This document shows, one piece after another, positions 33,511-42,554 of a stretch of DNA of 64,000 nt; position 1 is the stretch's first letter, and each line of letters begins with the position of its first letter. A program made the position numbers and the translations under genes. The notes below the pieces were generated by a model that searched no databases, had not been told where the DNA came from, and worked only from the letters and a program-made list of their open reading frames with translations. This DNA comes from JAVBLY01 sp031553035 (GTDB lineage Bacteria; Bacillota; Clostridia; Peptostreptococcales; Anaerovoracaceae): assembly GCA_031553035.1 (NCBI GenBank), contig JAVBLY010000008.1, forward strand, positions 124,001 to 188,000, read 5' to 3'.

Positions 33511-34116
33511 TTACAGATTGCCGAATGCTTTCCCCAGTGGAATAACCGGCTTGCCTGCCATGTTATTTACTATGTTGGCTCCTGCACCCCAGAATGAAAG
33601 AATCGAAATGATCAGTTCTGAAATTGCTGCGACCCAATGGAATGCATGACCGACTCCGTTTTCACCTGCAAAAGTGCTTACTGCAAGACCTACGAAGAGC
33701 AGTACGATGAAGAAAAAGTCCCAGAAAAGAACTTTATTTGTCTTCGTTGCACCGACAGTAAAGAATATCGAAATAACCATGTAACCAACAAACGCAAATG
33801 CCATTTGTTTTGTATCTATATTTGTCTGGAGGATCTCACCGAATACGCCCATGTTCATCATCCATGAAAACGCCATTCCGAACCAGAACAGTCCGTAAGC
33901 GCAGAACGCAGTTCCGCCGAATGAATTTCCTTTTTTAAAATCAAGTATGCCCGCAATTACCTGAGCGCATGCTCCCAGAAATATTACCCATGGGAGTAGG
34001 TAGGAGAAACCGTCGGTGATGCCCAGCTTCAAACTTGAAGCAACGAGTGTGACCATTGCCAGCCCGAACAATCCTAGTGCTGTCGGGTCGGCATGAGTTT
34101 GTTTTCCGTCTGCCAT
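33511..34116 (-). CDS. GPR1/FUN34/YaaH family acetate/succinate transporter
   Basis: 201 residues, six TM helices. The family signature at the N end reads ADPTALGLFGLAMVTL (usually NPAPLGL), with GTAFCAYGLFWFGMA in the middle. These channels/symporters move acetate or succinate. SD GTGAGGA; a clear terminator follows, so it is a single-gene unit. Fits a fermenter that excretes or re-uses acetate. Confidence 0.92.
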   Translation of the reverse strand: MADGKQTHADPTALGLFGLAMVTLVASSLKLGITDGFSYLLPWVIFLGACAQVIAGILDFKKGNSFGGTAFCAYGLFWFGMAFSWMMNMGVFGEILQTNIDTKQMAFAFVGYMVISIFFTVGATKTNKVLFWDFFFIVLLFVGLAVSTFAGENGVGHAFHWVAAISELIISILSFWGAGANIVNNMAGKPVIPLGKAFGNL

Positions 34117-34204
34117 TTTTTCTTTTCCTCACTTTCAACAATAAATCATAATAAATAAAATGCGATAAAAAATCCACAACTTTTCCTATAATAACAGATT
34201 AATC

Positions 34205-34233
34205 TTGCATTATCAATCATTTTATTGTAAGAT
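34205..34233 (+). promoter_or_regulatory. Promoter of the rpsB operon
   Basis: TTGCAT (34205-34210), 17-bp gap, TAAGAT (34228-34233); about 150-base leader to rpsB. Confidence 0.65.
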
Positions 34234-34287
34234 ATAACCTGCGTTTCGGACATGTTCGAGGTGCATAAAAGTTAATAACATTACGCA

Positions 34288-34364
34288 CACCAACAGGCTT
34301 ATGAGTCGGTGCTGCCAGAGGCCTCATAACGCCCGGCGGAAACTCATGACGATACCTGTCGGTG
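34288..34364 (+). promoter_or_regulatory. Structured leader of rpsB-tsf
   Basis: CACC-A-ACAGG (34288-34297) pairs with CCTGT-C-GGTG (34355-34364), enclosing a second stem TTATGAG / CTCATAA (34299-34305 and 34323-34329). It ends 10 bases before the SD. Ribosomal-protein leaders often mimic rRNA sites for feedback; S2 or EF-Ts would be the candidate ligand. Confidence 0.55.
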
Positions 34365-34388
34365 GAAGAGAAACCAGGAGGAAAAGTT

Positions 34389-35249
34389 ATGTCAGTTATT
34401 TCGATGAAACAATTACTAGAAGCAGGAGTTCACTTTGGACATCAGACCAGGCGATGGAATCCGAAGATGGCTCCTTATATTTTTACAGAGAGAAACGGGA
34501 TCTATATAATAGACCTGCAGCAGACTGTAAAATTGATCGACGATGCATACAACTTCTTAAAGGAAGTTGCTGTGAGCGGAAAACCAATACTTTTCGTAGG
34601 TACAAAGAAACAGGCCAAGGCTGCCATCAAAGACGAAGCCAAGAGATGCGAAATGTACTATGTCAACGAAAGATGGCTGGGCGGTATGCTTACAAACTAT
34701 AAGACCATTTCTAAGAGAATCAACAGACTATATGAAATCGAAAAGATGGAAGAGGACGGAGTTTTTGATCAGCTGACCAAAAAAGAAGTTCTTAATTTAA
34801 GACGTGAACACGAAAGACTTGATAAGTTCCTCGGCGGTGTCAAGGAAATGAAGGGCATGCCCGGAGCAATGTTCATCGTCGATCCAAAGAAAGAGAAGAT
34901 CGCGATCAAGGAAGCAAGGATTCTTGGGATCCCCGTTATAGGCATCCTGGATACAAACTGCGATCCTGATGATGTTGATTACATAATCCCCGGAAATGAC
35001 GACGCTATCAGAGCCATCAAGCTGATCGCTGCTGCAATGTCGGATGCAGTTCTTGAAGCAAAACAAGGCGAAAGTTTTGATGAAGGCGAAGAGACTGAAG
35101 CAGAAGCCGAAGAAAACACAGAAGATGTGACCGAAGAAAGCACAGAAGATGTGGCCGAAGAAGCAAAAGAAGAACTTGAATCTGACAATGCCGTAGAGGC
35201 AACTGAAGATAAAGCAGAAGAAACCGAGTCTGAGGCAAAAACAGAATAA
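34389..35249 (+). CDS. rpsB: 30S ribosomal protein S2
   Basis: 286 residues from ATG 34389 (CAGGAGGAAA upstream); the in-frame ATG at 34362 is upstream of the SD and rejected. SMKQLLEAGVHFGHQTRRWNPKM, NERWLGGMLTN and GILDTNCDPDDVDY are universal S2 motifs. After about residue 230 there is a 55-residue Glu/Thr/Ala-rich acidic tail beyond the usual bacterial length; similar acidic tails occur in nusA of this genome. Confidence 0.97.
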   Translation: MSVISMKQLLEAGVHFGHQTRRWNPKMAPYIFTERNGIYIIDLQQTVKLIDDAYNFLKEVAVSGKPILFVGTKKQAKAAIKDEAKRCEMYYVNERWLGGMLTNYKTISKRINRLYEIEKMEEDGVFDQLTKKEVLNLRREHERLDKFLGGVKEMKGMPGAMFIVDPKKEKIAIKEARILGIPVIGILDTNCDPDDVDYIIPGNDDAIRAIKLIAAAMSDAVLEAKQGESFDEGEETEAEAEENTEDVTEESTEDVAEEAKEELESDNAVEATEDKAEETESEAKTE

Positions 35250-35281
35250 TCATATATAGAATAGATTGGAGTGAATAAAAA

Positions 35282-36199
35282 ATGGCGAACGTAACAGCCG
35301 CAATGGTAAAAGAATTAAGAGAAAGAACAGGAGCAGGAATGCTCGATTGTAAAAATGTTTTGGTTGATGTTGACGGTGACATCGATAAGGCTATAGAAAC
35401 ACTGAGAGAAAAGGGACTTGCAAAGGCAGCAAAGAAATCAGGAAGAGTTGCTTCCGAAGGCCTGGTAAGAGTTAAGTTTTCTCCCGACAGCACTAAAGCA
35501 GGCATGGTCGAAATCAATTCAGAGACAGACTTCGTTGCAAAGAACGATGATTTCATCAATTTTGTAGATGCAGTTTCATGCATGACAGTTGATACTGATA
35601 CAACTTCAATAGAAGATTTCTTAAACAAGAAGTACGATGATGAAAAGACTATACAGCAGCAGTTGACAGACATGATCGCTACTATCGGAGAAAACATGGC
35701 CGTCAGAAGATTCGTGAGCTTCAATTCTCCCGGAGTAAAGTATGTGGGATATCTACACGGTGAAGGCACAATCGGCGTTATCGTCGGGTTTAAGACAGAA
35801 GCAAGTATCGAAGAAATCACACCGGTAGGCAAGGACATCGCAATGCAGATCGCATCCATGAATCCGCTGTTTATAGATGAGAGTCAGGTAGACCCGCAGT
35901 ATATTGAAAACGAAAGAAATATACTTGTCAGGCAGGCGATCAATGAAGGAAAGCCTGCTGAGATCGTTGAAAAGATGGTCAATGGAAGGCTCAAAAAAGA
36001 ACTTAAAGAAACATGTCTTCTGGAACAGAAATTTGTCAAGAACGGCGAGATCAGCGTGGCAAATCACCTGAAGGATGCCGAGAAGGCCATCGGAAAGCCT
36101 CTTGAAGTCGTTGAAATGGCAAGATTTGAGGTCGGCGAAGGCATCGAGAAAAAGGAAGAGAATTTTGCCGAAGAAGTTGCAAAACAAATGGGCAACTAA
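35282..36199 (+). CDS. tsf: Elongation factor Ts
   Basis: 305 residues. Nucleotide exchange factor of EF-Tu. VKELRERTGAGMLDCKNVLV (UBA-like N domain) and SETDFVAKND (EF-Tu contact) are diagnostic. 32 bases after rpsB; a terminator follows at 36221. Confidence 0.97.
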   Translation: MANVTAAMVKELRERTGAGMLDCKNVLVDVDGDIDKAIETLREKGLAKAAKKSGRVASEGLVRVKFSPDSTKAGMVEINSETDFVAKNDDFINFVDAVSCMTVDTDTTSIEDFLNKKYDDEKTIQQQLTDMIATIGENMAVRRFVSFNSPGVKYVGYLHGEGTIGVIVGFKTEASIEEITPVGKDIAMQIASMNPLFIDESQVDPQYIENERNILVRQAINEGKPAEIVEKMVNGRLKKELKETCLLEQKFVKNGEISVANHLKDAEKAIGKPLEVVEMARFEVGEGIEKKEENFAEEVAKQMGN

Positions 36200-36220
36200 T
36201 AAATATTATGCTATAATAAT

Positions 36221-36244
36221 GGGGACACGAAAGTGTCCCTTTTA
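36221..36244 (+). terminator. Terminator/attenuator between tsf and pyrH
   Basis: GGGACAC-GAAA-GTGTCCC hairpin then TTTT. A TATAAT at 36211 just before it suggests that pyrH also has its own promoter with the hairpin in its leader. Confidence 0.75.
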
Positions 36245-36268
36245 TAATGCGATTCAGAGGAGAATTCT

Positions 36269-36979
36269 ATGGAAAAAAAACCTAAGTACAAGCGTATTAT
36301 TCTTAAAATCAGCGGCGAAGCATTGGCGGGGGAAAGTAAATTCGGGCTGAATGATTCGATGCTGGGACAGGTAGCAGAGGAAATAAAAAATATCAGTGAA
36401 CTTGGCGTTCAGGTTGCTGTCGTAGTAGGCGGAGGCAATTTCTGGCGAGGCAGGACCAGTGAAAGCATGGACAGGGCCACTGCCGACTATATGGGAATGC
36501 TTGCCACGGTCATAAATTCAATGGCACTGCAGGATGCAATAGAAGAACGCGGTGTGGAAACCAGAGTCCAGACGGCAATAGAAATGAAAGAGATTGCAGA
36601 ACCATATATAAGGCGTAAAGCGGTCTCTCATCTTGAGAAAGGCATAGTAGTAATATTTGCGGCAGGTACGGGGAATCCGTTCTTTTCAACAGATACGACT
36701 GCGGCACTGAGGGCCGCCGAGATGGAAGCAGATGTGATTTTGCTGGCAAAGAAAGTTGATGCGGTATACTCGGATGATCCGGAGATAAATCCGGATGCGG
36801 TGAGATACACGAATTTGACACATCAGGACGTACTGGAAAAAGACTTAAAGGTAATGGACTCGACGGCAGCATCGCTTTGCCGGGACAACAACATCCCAAT
36901 CCACGTGTTCGCACTTGATGAACAGGGCAATGTTATAAAAGCTATTTACGGAGAAGAAATAGGCACGATCATAGTTTAA
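36269..36979 (+). CDS. pyrH: UMP kinase
   Basis: 236 residues. Phosphorylates UMP to UDP; hexameric amino-acid-kinase fold. KISGEALAGE, VVGGGNFWRGR, GTGNPFFSTDTTAALRAAE and KKVDAVYSDDP are typical. SD AGAGGAGAA. Standard position after tsf. Confidence 0.97.
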   Translation: MEKKPKYKRIILKISGEALAGESKFGLNDSMLGQVAEEIKNISELGVQVAVVVGGGNFWRGRTSESMDRATADYMGMLATVINSMALQDAIEERGVETRVQTAIEMKEIAEPYIRRKAVSHLEKGIVVIFAAGTGNPFFSTDTTAALRAAEMEADVILLAKKVDAVYSDDPEINPDAVRYTNLTHQDVLEKDLKVMDSTAASLCRDNNIPIHVFALDEQGNVIKAIYGEEIGTIIV

Positions 36980-36992
36980 GGAGGAGATTGAT

Positions 36993-37550
36993 ATGACAGC
37001 AGATATCCAAGCAATTCTGGACGACAAAACTCACAAGAGTATTTCAATTTTAAAGGAAAATCTGAACACTGTAAGGGCGGGAAGAGCAAATCCGGCGCTT
37101 CTCGACAAAGTGGAAGTGGATTATTACGGTGCCCCTACACCCCTTAAGAACATAGCAAATGTTTCGGTACCTGATCCTAAATCCCTCATGATCGCCCCTT
37201 TCGATCCCAAGATCCTTCATGAAATCGAGAAAGCGATCAACGTGGCTGATATAGGGATCAATCCTTCCAACGACGGTAAGGTCCTCAGGCTTCAGATACC
37301 TTCACTAACAGAAGAGAGAAGGGTCGAGCTTTCAAAGCTTGTTAAGAAGTTCGGCGAGGATGCAAAAATAGCCATCAGAAATGAGAGAAGAGAAGCCAAC
37401 GAAAAGCTGAAGAAGCAGGAAAAAGCCGGAGACCTGACAGAAGATGACCTTAAAGATGAACTTGACGAAGCGCAGAAAAAGACTGATGATGCCATCAAGG
37501 AAATCGACGAGGTCGTTGCCAATAAAGAAAAGGAAATAATGGAAGTATAA
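36993..37550 (+). CDS. frr: Ribosome recycling factor
   Basis: 185 residues. Splits post-termination ribosomes with EF-G. NLNTVRAGRANPALLDKVEVDYYG, TPLKNIANVSVPDPKSL and the long C-terminal coiled coil (about 105-185) are intact. 14 bases after pyrH; SD AAGGAGGAG. Stop overlaps the next start by one base (TAATG). Confidence 0.97.
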   Translation: MTADIQAILDDKTHKSISILKENLNTVRAGRANPALLDKVEVDYYGAPTPLKNIANVSVPDPKSLMIAPFDPKILHEIEKAINVADIGINPSNDGKVLRLQIPSLTEERRVELSKLVKKFGEDAKIAIRNERREANEKLKKQEKAGDLTEDDLKDELDEAQKKTDDAIKEIDEVVANKEKEIMEV

Positions 37551-37753
37551 TGCATTCTATTTCCGATCAAATACTGGGAATGGAGCTTAGCGAAGCAGAA
37601 GCACTTCTTCAGGATGAAGGGGTGACTTTTGTTATTAGCTATACTGAAGCCGACAGAAAAAAAGATATATTTGACAAAGGCGAAGGAATACATCGCATTA
37701 TCAGAGTCACTGAGAAAGATGGGGTATATGAACTGATAGTATGCATCATTTAG
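37550..37753 (+). CDS. Small protein between frr and uppS, PASTA-like pattern
   Basis: 67 residues. GMELSEAEALLQDEGVTFVISYTE ... VTEKDGVYELIVC has the spacing of a single PASTA-like or related small alpha/beta domain, but no signal peptide or TM, so it would be cytoplasmic. Tightly packed: one base shared with frr and 13 bases with uppS, which argues for a genuine translated gene. Function unknown. Confidence 0.72.
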   Translation: MHSISDQILGMELSEAEALLQDEGVTFVISYTEADRKKDIFDKGEGIHRIIRVTEKDGVYELIVCII

Positions 37754-38469
37754 CTAATGAACTTGATATGAATAATATCCCAAAGCATGTTGCCATAATT
37801 ATGGACGGTAACGGGAGATGGGCGAAAGAACACGGAGTTTCAAGGCTTTCCGGGCATGATGCTGGGATGAAAGCCATGAAGGAGATCGTTAAAAGATCCT
37901 CTACTTTAGGCGTTGAGCATCTGACAGTATATGCTTTTTCAACTGAAAACTGGAAAAGAAGTGAAGAGGAAGTAGGCGGTATTTTCAATCTTCTCATTAT
38001 ATATGTTGATCGTGAACTGAAAGAACTTAACGATAATAATGTTAAGGTGAATATTGTTGGAGACAGAGAGGCTTTATCAGATAAAGTAAATAAGAGCATA
38101 GATAAAGCGCTTAGCAGAACAAAGAACAACGATGGGTTAAAATTCAACATAGCACTGAATTACGGAAGCCGGGCAGAGATCATACATGCCGTAAAGAAGG
38201 TTGGACAAGACATCAAAGATAATGATTTAAATCCGGAAAATATTGATGAATATATGATAGATAGTAATCTGCTGACGGCCGGTACCCCTGATCCCGACGT
38301 AATAATCAGGACAAGCGGCGAGATGAGACTTTCAAATTTTCTGTTGTGGCAGGCGGCTTACAGTGAATTCGTCTTTACTGATGTTCTCTGGCCGGATTAT
38401 TCACCGGAGGAATTCGAGAAATCCATCATAGAATATCAGAGCAGAAAGAGAAGATTCGGAGGAAGATAA
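37741..38469 (+). CDS. uppS: Undecaprenyl diphosphate synthase (cis-prenyltransferase)
   Basis: 242 residues. Makes the C55 lipid carrier for cell wall synthesis. IIMDGNGRWAKEHG (pyrophosphate site), TVYAFSTENWKRS and RTSGEMRLSNFLLWQAAYSE are diagnostic. ATG 37741 overlaps the small upstream gene; a start at 37768 is possible but lacks an SD. Confidence 0.96.
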   Translation: MHHLANELDMNNIPKHVAIIMDGNGRWAKEHGVSRLSGHDAGMKAMKEIVKRSSTLGVEHLTVYAFSTENWKRSEEEVGGIFNLLIIYVDRELKELNDNNVKVNIVGDREALSDKVNKSIDKALSRTKNNDGLKFNIALNYGSRAEIIHAVKKVGQDIKDNDLNPENIDEYMIDSNLLTAGTPDPDVIIRTSGEMRLSNFLLWQAAYSEFVFTDVLWPDYSPEEFEKSIIEYQSRKRRFGGR

Positions 38470-38471
38470 GC

Positions 38472-39269
38472 ATGAAAACAAGAGTATTATCAGGACTTAT
38501 TATGTTGCCGCTTTTGGTGATAGTATATTTTGGAGGACCATTTCTGGTCATCGCTGCATTCATTATCGGCATGATCGGGATCAGAGAATTCTACAGCGCA
38601 TTCGAAACAGTTAAGATCAAAGGTTCATACGCCGTAGCAAATATCAGTCTATTGCTTCTATACGGGATCGACCTTTTCTTCAGGCAGTTTCCAGAGTTGT
38701 TCATGTTTTGGCTTGCAGTTGTCGTCATTATGGGTTTTCTCTATATGTTCAACATAGAAAAGAGGAAGCTGAATGACGGATTTATAACCATCGTAGGGAT
38801 CGTGTATGTGGTCTTTTTCTCATTTCATGTGGTGCTTATCGATCAGACAGGCGATTATTCAATACTCATTTGGCTCGTGTTTATTACGGCATTCGGTACT
38901 GATATATTCGCATATTTCACAGGATTTCTAATCGGCAGACATAAATTATGTCCCCATATCAGTCCCAAAAAAACAGTTGAGGGCGCTGTCGGAGGAGTCG
39001 TCGGAAGTGTCGTATTAAGCGGTGTGTTCGGATACTTCGTCTGCAATGAATTATTTGTTTACTGCATAATTATAGGGATCATAGGAAGTATAATGTCACA
39101 GCTTGGCGACCTTTCTGCGTCAATAATCAAACGAAAGCTCAAGATAAAGGATTACGGGAATCTCATTCCCGGCCACGGCGGTATACTGGACAGATTCGAT
39201 AGTGTACTTTTCACTGCGCCTACAGTCTATTACAGCATCATGATCATCAGCTTGATCGGAGTGCTCTAG
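38472..39269 (+). CDS. cdsA: Phosphatidate cytidylyltransferase
   Basis: 265 residues, seven to eight TM helices. Makes CDP-diacylglycerol for phospholipids. The PROSITE-type signature SIIKRKLKIKDYGNLIPGHG then GILDRFD is at about 215-245. Two bases after uppS, the standard pairing. Confidence 0.95.
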   Translation: MKTRVLSGLIMLPLLVIVYFGGPFLVIAAFIIGMIGIREFYSAFETVKIKGSYAVANISLLLLYGIDLFFRQFPELFMFWLAVVVIMGFLYMFNIEKRKLNDGFITIVGIVYVVFFSFHVVLIDQTGDYSILIWLVFITAFGTDIFAYFTGFLIGRHKLCPHISPKKTVEGAVGGVVGSVVLSGVFGYFVCNELFVYCIIIGIIGSIMSQLGDLSASIIKRKLKIKDYGNLIPGHGGILDRFDSVLFTAPTVYYSIMIISLIGVL

Positions 39270-39281
39270 ATCGGAGAAAAA

Positions 39282-40421
39282 ATGCGAAAAATTGCGCTGC
39301 TTGGGTCCACCGGCTCCATTGGTACTCAGGCGCTGAATATAATAAAGAACAACAGTAGATCATTAAAAGCAGAACTTTTATCATGTCACAGTCGTTTAGA
39401 TCTGATATCTGACCAGCTTAAAGAATTCAAACCAAAATATGCAGTATTGCCCAATAATGAGGATGCAAGGAAATTAGCAGCTGAACACGGGTCAGTTAGA
39501 TTTTTCTATGGAGATGAAGGACTTGCCGAGGCTGCGAAAAAATGCGAATACGATTTTATGCTCAATTCACTTCTGGGAATTTCGGGATTCGTTCCCACTT
39601 ATAATTGCCTTGATTCAGGCAGGAGCGTAGCTCTGGCCAATAAAGAAACTTTGGTGGCAGGCGGGAAGATAATAACAGATCTTGCTACGGAGAACAATCT
39701 GGATATCATACCGGTGGATAGCGAGCACAGCGCTATTTTTCAATGTCTTAACGGAACAACAAACAAGATCAAAAAGATAAGTTTGACCGCATCCGGTGGA
39801 GCATTCAGAGGGAAAACCAGAAAAGAACTTAAAGATGTAACGAGAGATGATGCTCTGAAGCATCCAAACTGGTCGATGGGAGCAAAGATCACAATCGATT
39901 CCGCCACACTCATGAATAAAGGATTTGAAGTCGTCGAAGCAAAGTGGCTGTTTGGCCTTGAACCGGATCAGATAGAAGTCCTGCTTCATCCCGAGAGCAT
40001 AATACATTCCATGGTTGAATTCGAAGATAATTCCACTTTGGCCCAGCTGGGACAGCCTGATATGGAAATACCCATATCATATGCATTTTCCTGTCCCGGC
40101 AGGTGGGAGACTACGGCACAGCCCATCGATCTTATCAAAACGGGGTCACTTAATTTTTCTGTGGCCGATACCGAAACATTCAAGTGCCTGAGACTGGCAA
40201 CGGATGCCATGAAAATGGGGGGAAGTTATACCGTGGCCTTAAACGCAGCAAATGAAGTGCTGGTGGAGCTGTTTCTTGAAAAGAAAATCAATTTTCTCCA
40301 AATCGGTGACACTGTGGAAAAGATTCTGGATAAACACACATCAAGAGAGCTGAAAACTGCTGAAGAAGTTCTGGAAACGGACAAAAAAGTGAGAGAAGAG
40401 ACTCTCAAAATGTTAAAATAG
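39282..40421 (+). CDS. dxr: 1-deoxy-D-xylulose 5-phosphate reductoisomerase
   Basis: 379 residues. Second step of the MEP isoprenoid pathway. GSTGSIGTQAL NADPH loop, ALANKETLVAGG, SGGAFRGKTR, NWSMGAKITIDSATLMNKG and HPESIIHSMVEF are all family motifs. Grouped with ispG and uppS in a membrane-lipid block. SD CGGAGAA. Confidence 0.97.
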   Translation: MRKIALLGSTGSIGTQALNIIKNNSRSLKAELLSCHSRLDLISDQLKEFKPKYAVLPNNEDARKLAAEHGSVRFFYGDEGLAEAAKKCEYDFMLNSLLGISGFVPTYNCLDSGRSVALANKETLVAGGKIITDLATENNLDIIPVDSEHSAIFQCLNGTTNKIKKISLTASGGAFRGKTRKELKDVTRDDALKHPNWSMGAKITIDSATLMNKGFEVVEAKWLFGLEPDQIEVLLHPESIIHSMVEFEDNSTLAQLGQPDMEIPISYAFSCPGRWETTAQPIDLIKTGSLNFSVADTETFKCLRLATDAMKMGGSYTVALNAANEVLVELFLEKKINFLQIGDTVEKILDKHTSRELKTAEEVLETDKKVREETLKMLK

Positions 40422-40448
40422 AACAAAACAAGGAAAAGAGGGGAAGAA

Positions 40449-41459
40449 TTGACAATAGTTTATGCAATAATCATATTTTGCGTTCTCATTACCGCCCATG
40501 AGCTTGGACATCTGATGGCTGCGAAGGCAGTAGGCATAAAGGTTAATGAGTTTGCAATCGGTATGGGACCCAAAATATTCAGTTTTAAAAGAGGCGAAAC
40601 TGCCTATTCAATAAGGCTGCTTCCTATCGGCGGATTCTGCGCCATGGAAGGTGAAGATGAGGATTCAGAGGATCCCAGAGCCTTCAACAATAAGAATTTT
40701 AAGCAAAAAGCCCTAGTGGTGACAGCCGGATCAATAATGAATGCTATTCTGTGTATCCTGATACTTTCCTGCGTCGTGTTCTCCGTTGGGGAACCTACGA
40801 CTACGCTAAAGGCGGTATCGAAAGAAGGACCGGCAGCGGAAGCAGGAATAAAATCAGGTGACACGATTACAGCAATCGACGGCGAGAAAGTAGAAACCTG
40901 GGAAGATGTTGGAGCTGCCATTGACAGAGCTAAAGACAAAACCGTTGAAGTTACGGTTAAGCATGAGGATGGATCCGAGGAGACCATAACAACAGCAACT
41001 TATACAGACGAAGCCGGCGATCCCAAGATCGGGGTGGAGACAAAGATGGAAAGAACTCCCGGGATTGTTTTCACATCTGTCAAAAGAGGGGTCATGGCAA
41101 CAGGGTCCATGGCAAAGATGATGTATGAAACAGTTGGAAATCTGCTGACAGGCGGTGCGTCGGTAAATGATCTTACCGGGCCTGTGGGGATAGTAAAAGC
41201 TGTTGGGGATTCTGCCAAAACCGGTTTTATCAGTGTTGCTTATCTGACAGCCCTCATAAGCCTCAATCTGGCTATCATAAATATGCTGCCGTTTCCCGCT
41301 CTTGACGGCGGTAGACTGCTTTTTCTCATTATCAGAAAGTTTACCGGAAAGAAAATATCGGACAATGTTGAGGGAAAGATCCATTTTGTGGGTATAATGC
41401 TCTTGTTCGCACTGATGATATATATAACGGTAATTGATGTAAACAGGTTTATATTATGA
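40449..41459 (+). CDS. rseP: Site-2 protease RseP/RasP
   Basis: 336 residues from TTG 40449 (GAGGGGAAG upstream). Intramembrane zinc metalloprotease: HELGH at about 18-22, one PDZ domain (about 115-180, EGPAAEAGIKSGDTITAIDG), and NMLPFPALDGGR holding the third zinc ligand. It may act on the membrane anti-sigma factors at 21610 and 23404 in regulated proteolysis; that link is inference. Overlaps ispG by ATGA. Confidence 0.95.
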   Translation: MTIVYAIIIFCVLITAHELGHLMAAKAVGIKVNEFAIGMGPKIFSFKRGETAYSIRLLPIGGFCAMEGEDEDSEDPRAFNNKNFKQKALVVTAGSIMNAILCILILSCVVFSVGEPTTTLKAVSKEGPAAEAGIKSGDTITAIDGEKVETWEDVGAAIDRAKDKTVEVTVKHEDGSEETITTATYTDEAGDPKIGVETKMERTPGIVFTSVKRGVMATGSMAKMMYETVGNLLTGGASVNDLTGPVGIVKAVGDSAKTGFISVAYLTALISLNLAIINMLPFPALDGGRLLFLIIRKFTGKKISDNVEGKIHFVGIMLLFALMIYITVIDVNRFIL

Positions 41460-42532
41460 AGATAACAAGGCAGGTAAAGATCGGTAACGTGTTTGTCGGC
41501 GGTGGTGCGACCGTGTCCATCCAGTCCATGACCAATACTAAGACGTCTGATATTGAAAATACCATCGTACAGATAAAGCAGTTGGCGGCGGCAGGCTGTC
41601 AGATAGTAAGGTGTGCTGTTCCCGACATGGAATCGGCCAGATCGCTTGCAGAAATTAAAGCAAATGTCAATATTCCCGTAGTTGCGGATATACATTACGA
41701 TTACAAACTTGCCCTTGCCGCGATCGAAAGCGGCGTAGACAAGATCCGGATAAATCCCGGGAATATCGGTGACAGATCTGGGGTCAGCGAAATCGTCAAA
41801 GCAGCTAAGAAAGCTGAAATTCCAATGAGGATCGGAATCAACGGCGGTTCTCTTGAGAAGGACATACTTGAAAAATACAAAGGAGTAACACCTGTAGCCC
41901 TTGTGGAAAGCGCGCTTAGAAATATAGCGTTGGTTGAAAGTTTTGATTTTCACAATATAGTCGTATCCATAAAGACATCTGATGTGAAGATGAATTTCGA
42001 TGCTCACAAAATTCTATCTGACAGAACTGATTATCCCCTTCATATCGGCATAACAGAGGCCGGAATAGGACAAAGATCTGTTGTCAAATCGGCAGTCGGA
42101 ATAGGATCGCTGCTTCTAAACGGAATAGGTGATACCATAAGGGTATCTCTAACCGGAGATCCTGTGAACGAAGTAATTGCTGGAAAGGATATACTATCCG
42201 TCATCGGCTTTAAGCAGGGCAGCATCGATATTATTTCCTGTCCCACTTGCGGAAGAACTGAAGTTGATTTGGAAGGCATAGCCCAAAAAGTTTCTGGTGA
42301 ACTCAGGATACTGGAGGCCGAAAGAATCAGCGAAGAAATGGATCCAATAACTGTTGCAGTCATGGGGTGCTCCGTGAACGGCCCCGGCGAAGCGAGAGGT
42401 GCTGATTTCGGCGTTGCCTGCGGAAAAGATCGGGGCGTCATTTTCAAAAAAGGTGAAATCATTAAGACAGTATATGAGAAAGATATAGTCAAGGAGCTCA
42501 TTGACGTTATCAAAGATCATGGGATATACTGA
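41456..42532 (+). CDS. ispG: 4-hydroxy-3-methylbut-2-enyl diphosphate synthase (flavodoxin)
   Basis: 358 residues. Late MEP pathway 4Fe-4S enzyme. Cluster ligands are in SCPTCGRTE and MGCSVNGPGEAR; the N-terminal TIM barrel has VSIQSMTNT and RINPGNIG. Directly follows rseP as in most Clostridia. polC and proS, often next in Firmicutes, are replaced by a pilin gene. Confidence 0.96.
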   Translation: MKITRQVKIGNVFVGGGATVSIQSMTNTKTSDIENTIVQIKQLAAAGCQIVRCAVPDMESARSLAEIKANVNIPVVADIHYDYKLALAAIESGVDKIRINPGNIGDRSGVSEIVKAAKKAEIPMRIGINGGSLEKDILEKYKGVTPVALVESALRNIALVESFDFHNIVVSIKTSDVKMNFDAHKILSDRTDYPLHIGITEAGIGQRSVVKSAVGIGSLLLNGIGDTIRVSLTGDPVNEVIAGKDILSVIGFKQGSIDIISCPTCGRTEVDLEGIAQKVSGELRILEAERISEEMDPITVAVMGCSVNGPGEARGADFGVACGKDRGVIFKKGEIIKTVYEKDIVKELIDVIKDHGIY

Positions 42533-42554
42533 TCCACAGGAGAACAGCAAGCAA

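Noticed and set aside
34362..34389. Earlier rpsB start
   Set aside because: The CAGGAGG site lies after it and directly serves ATG 34389.
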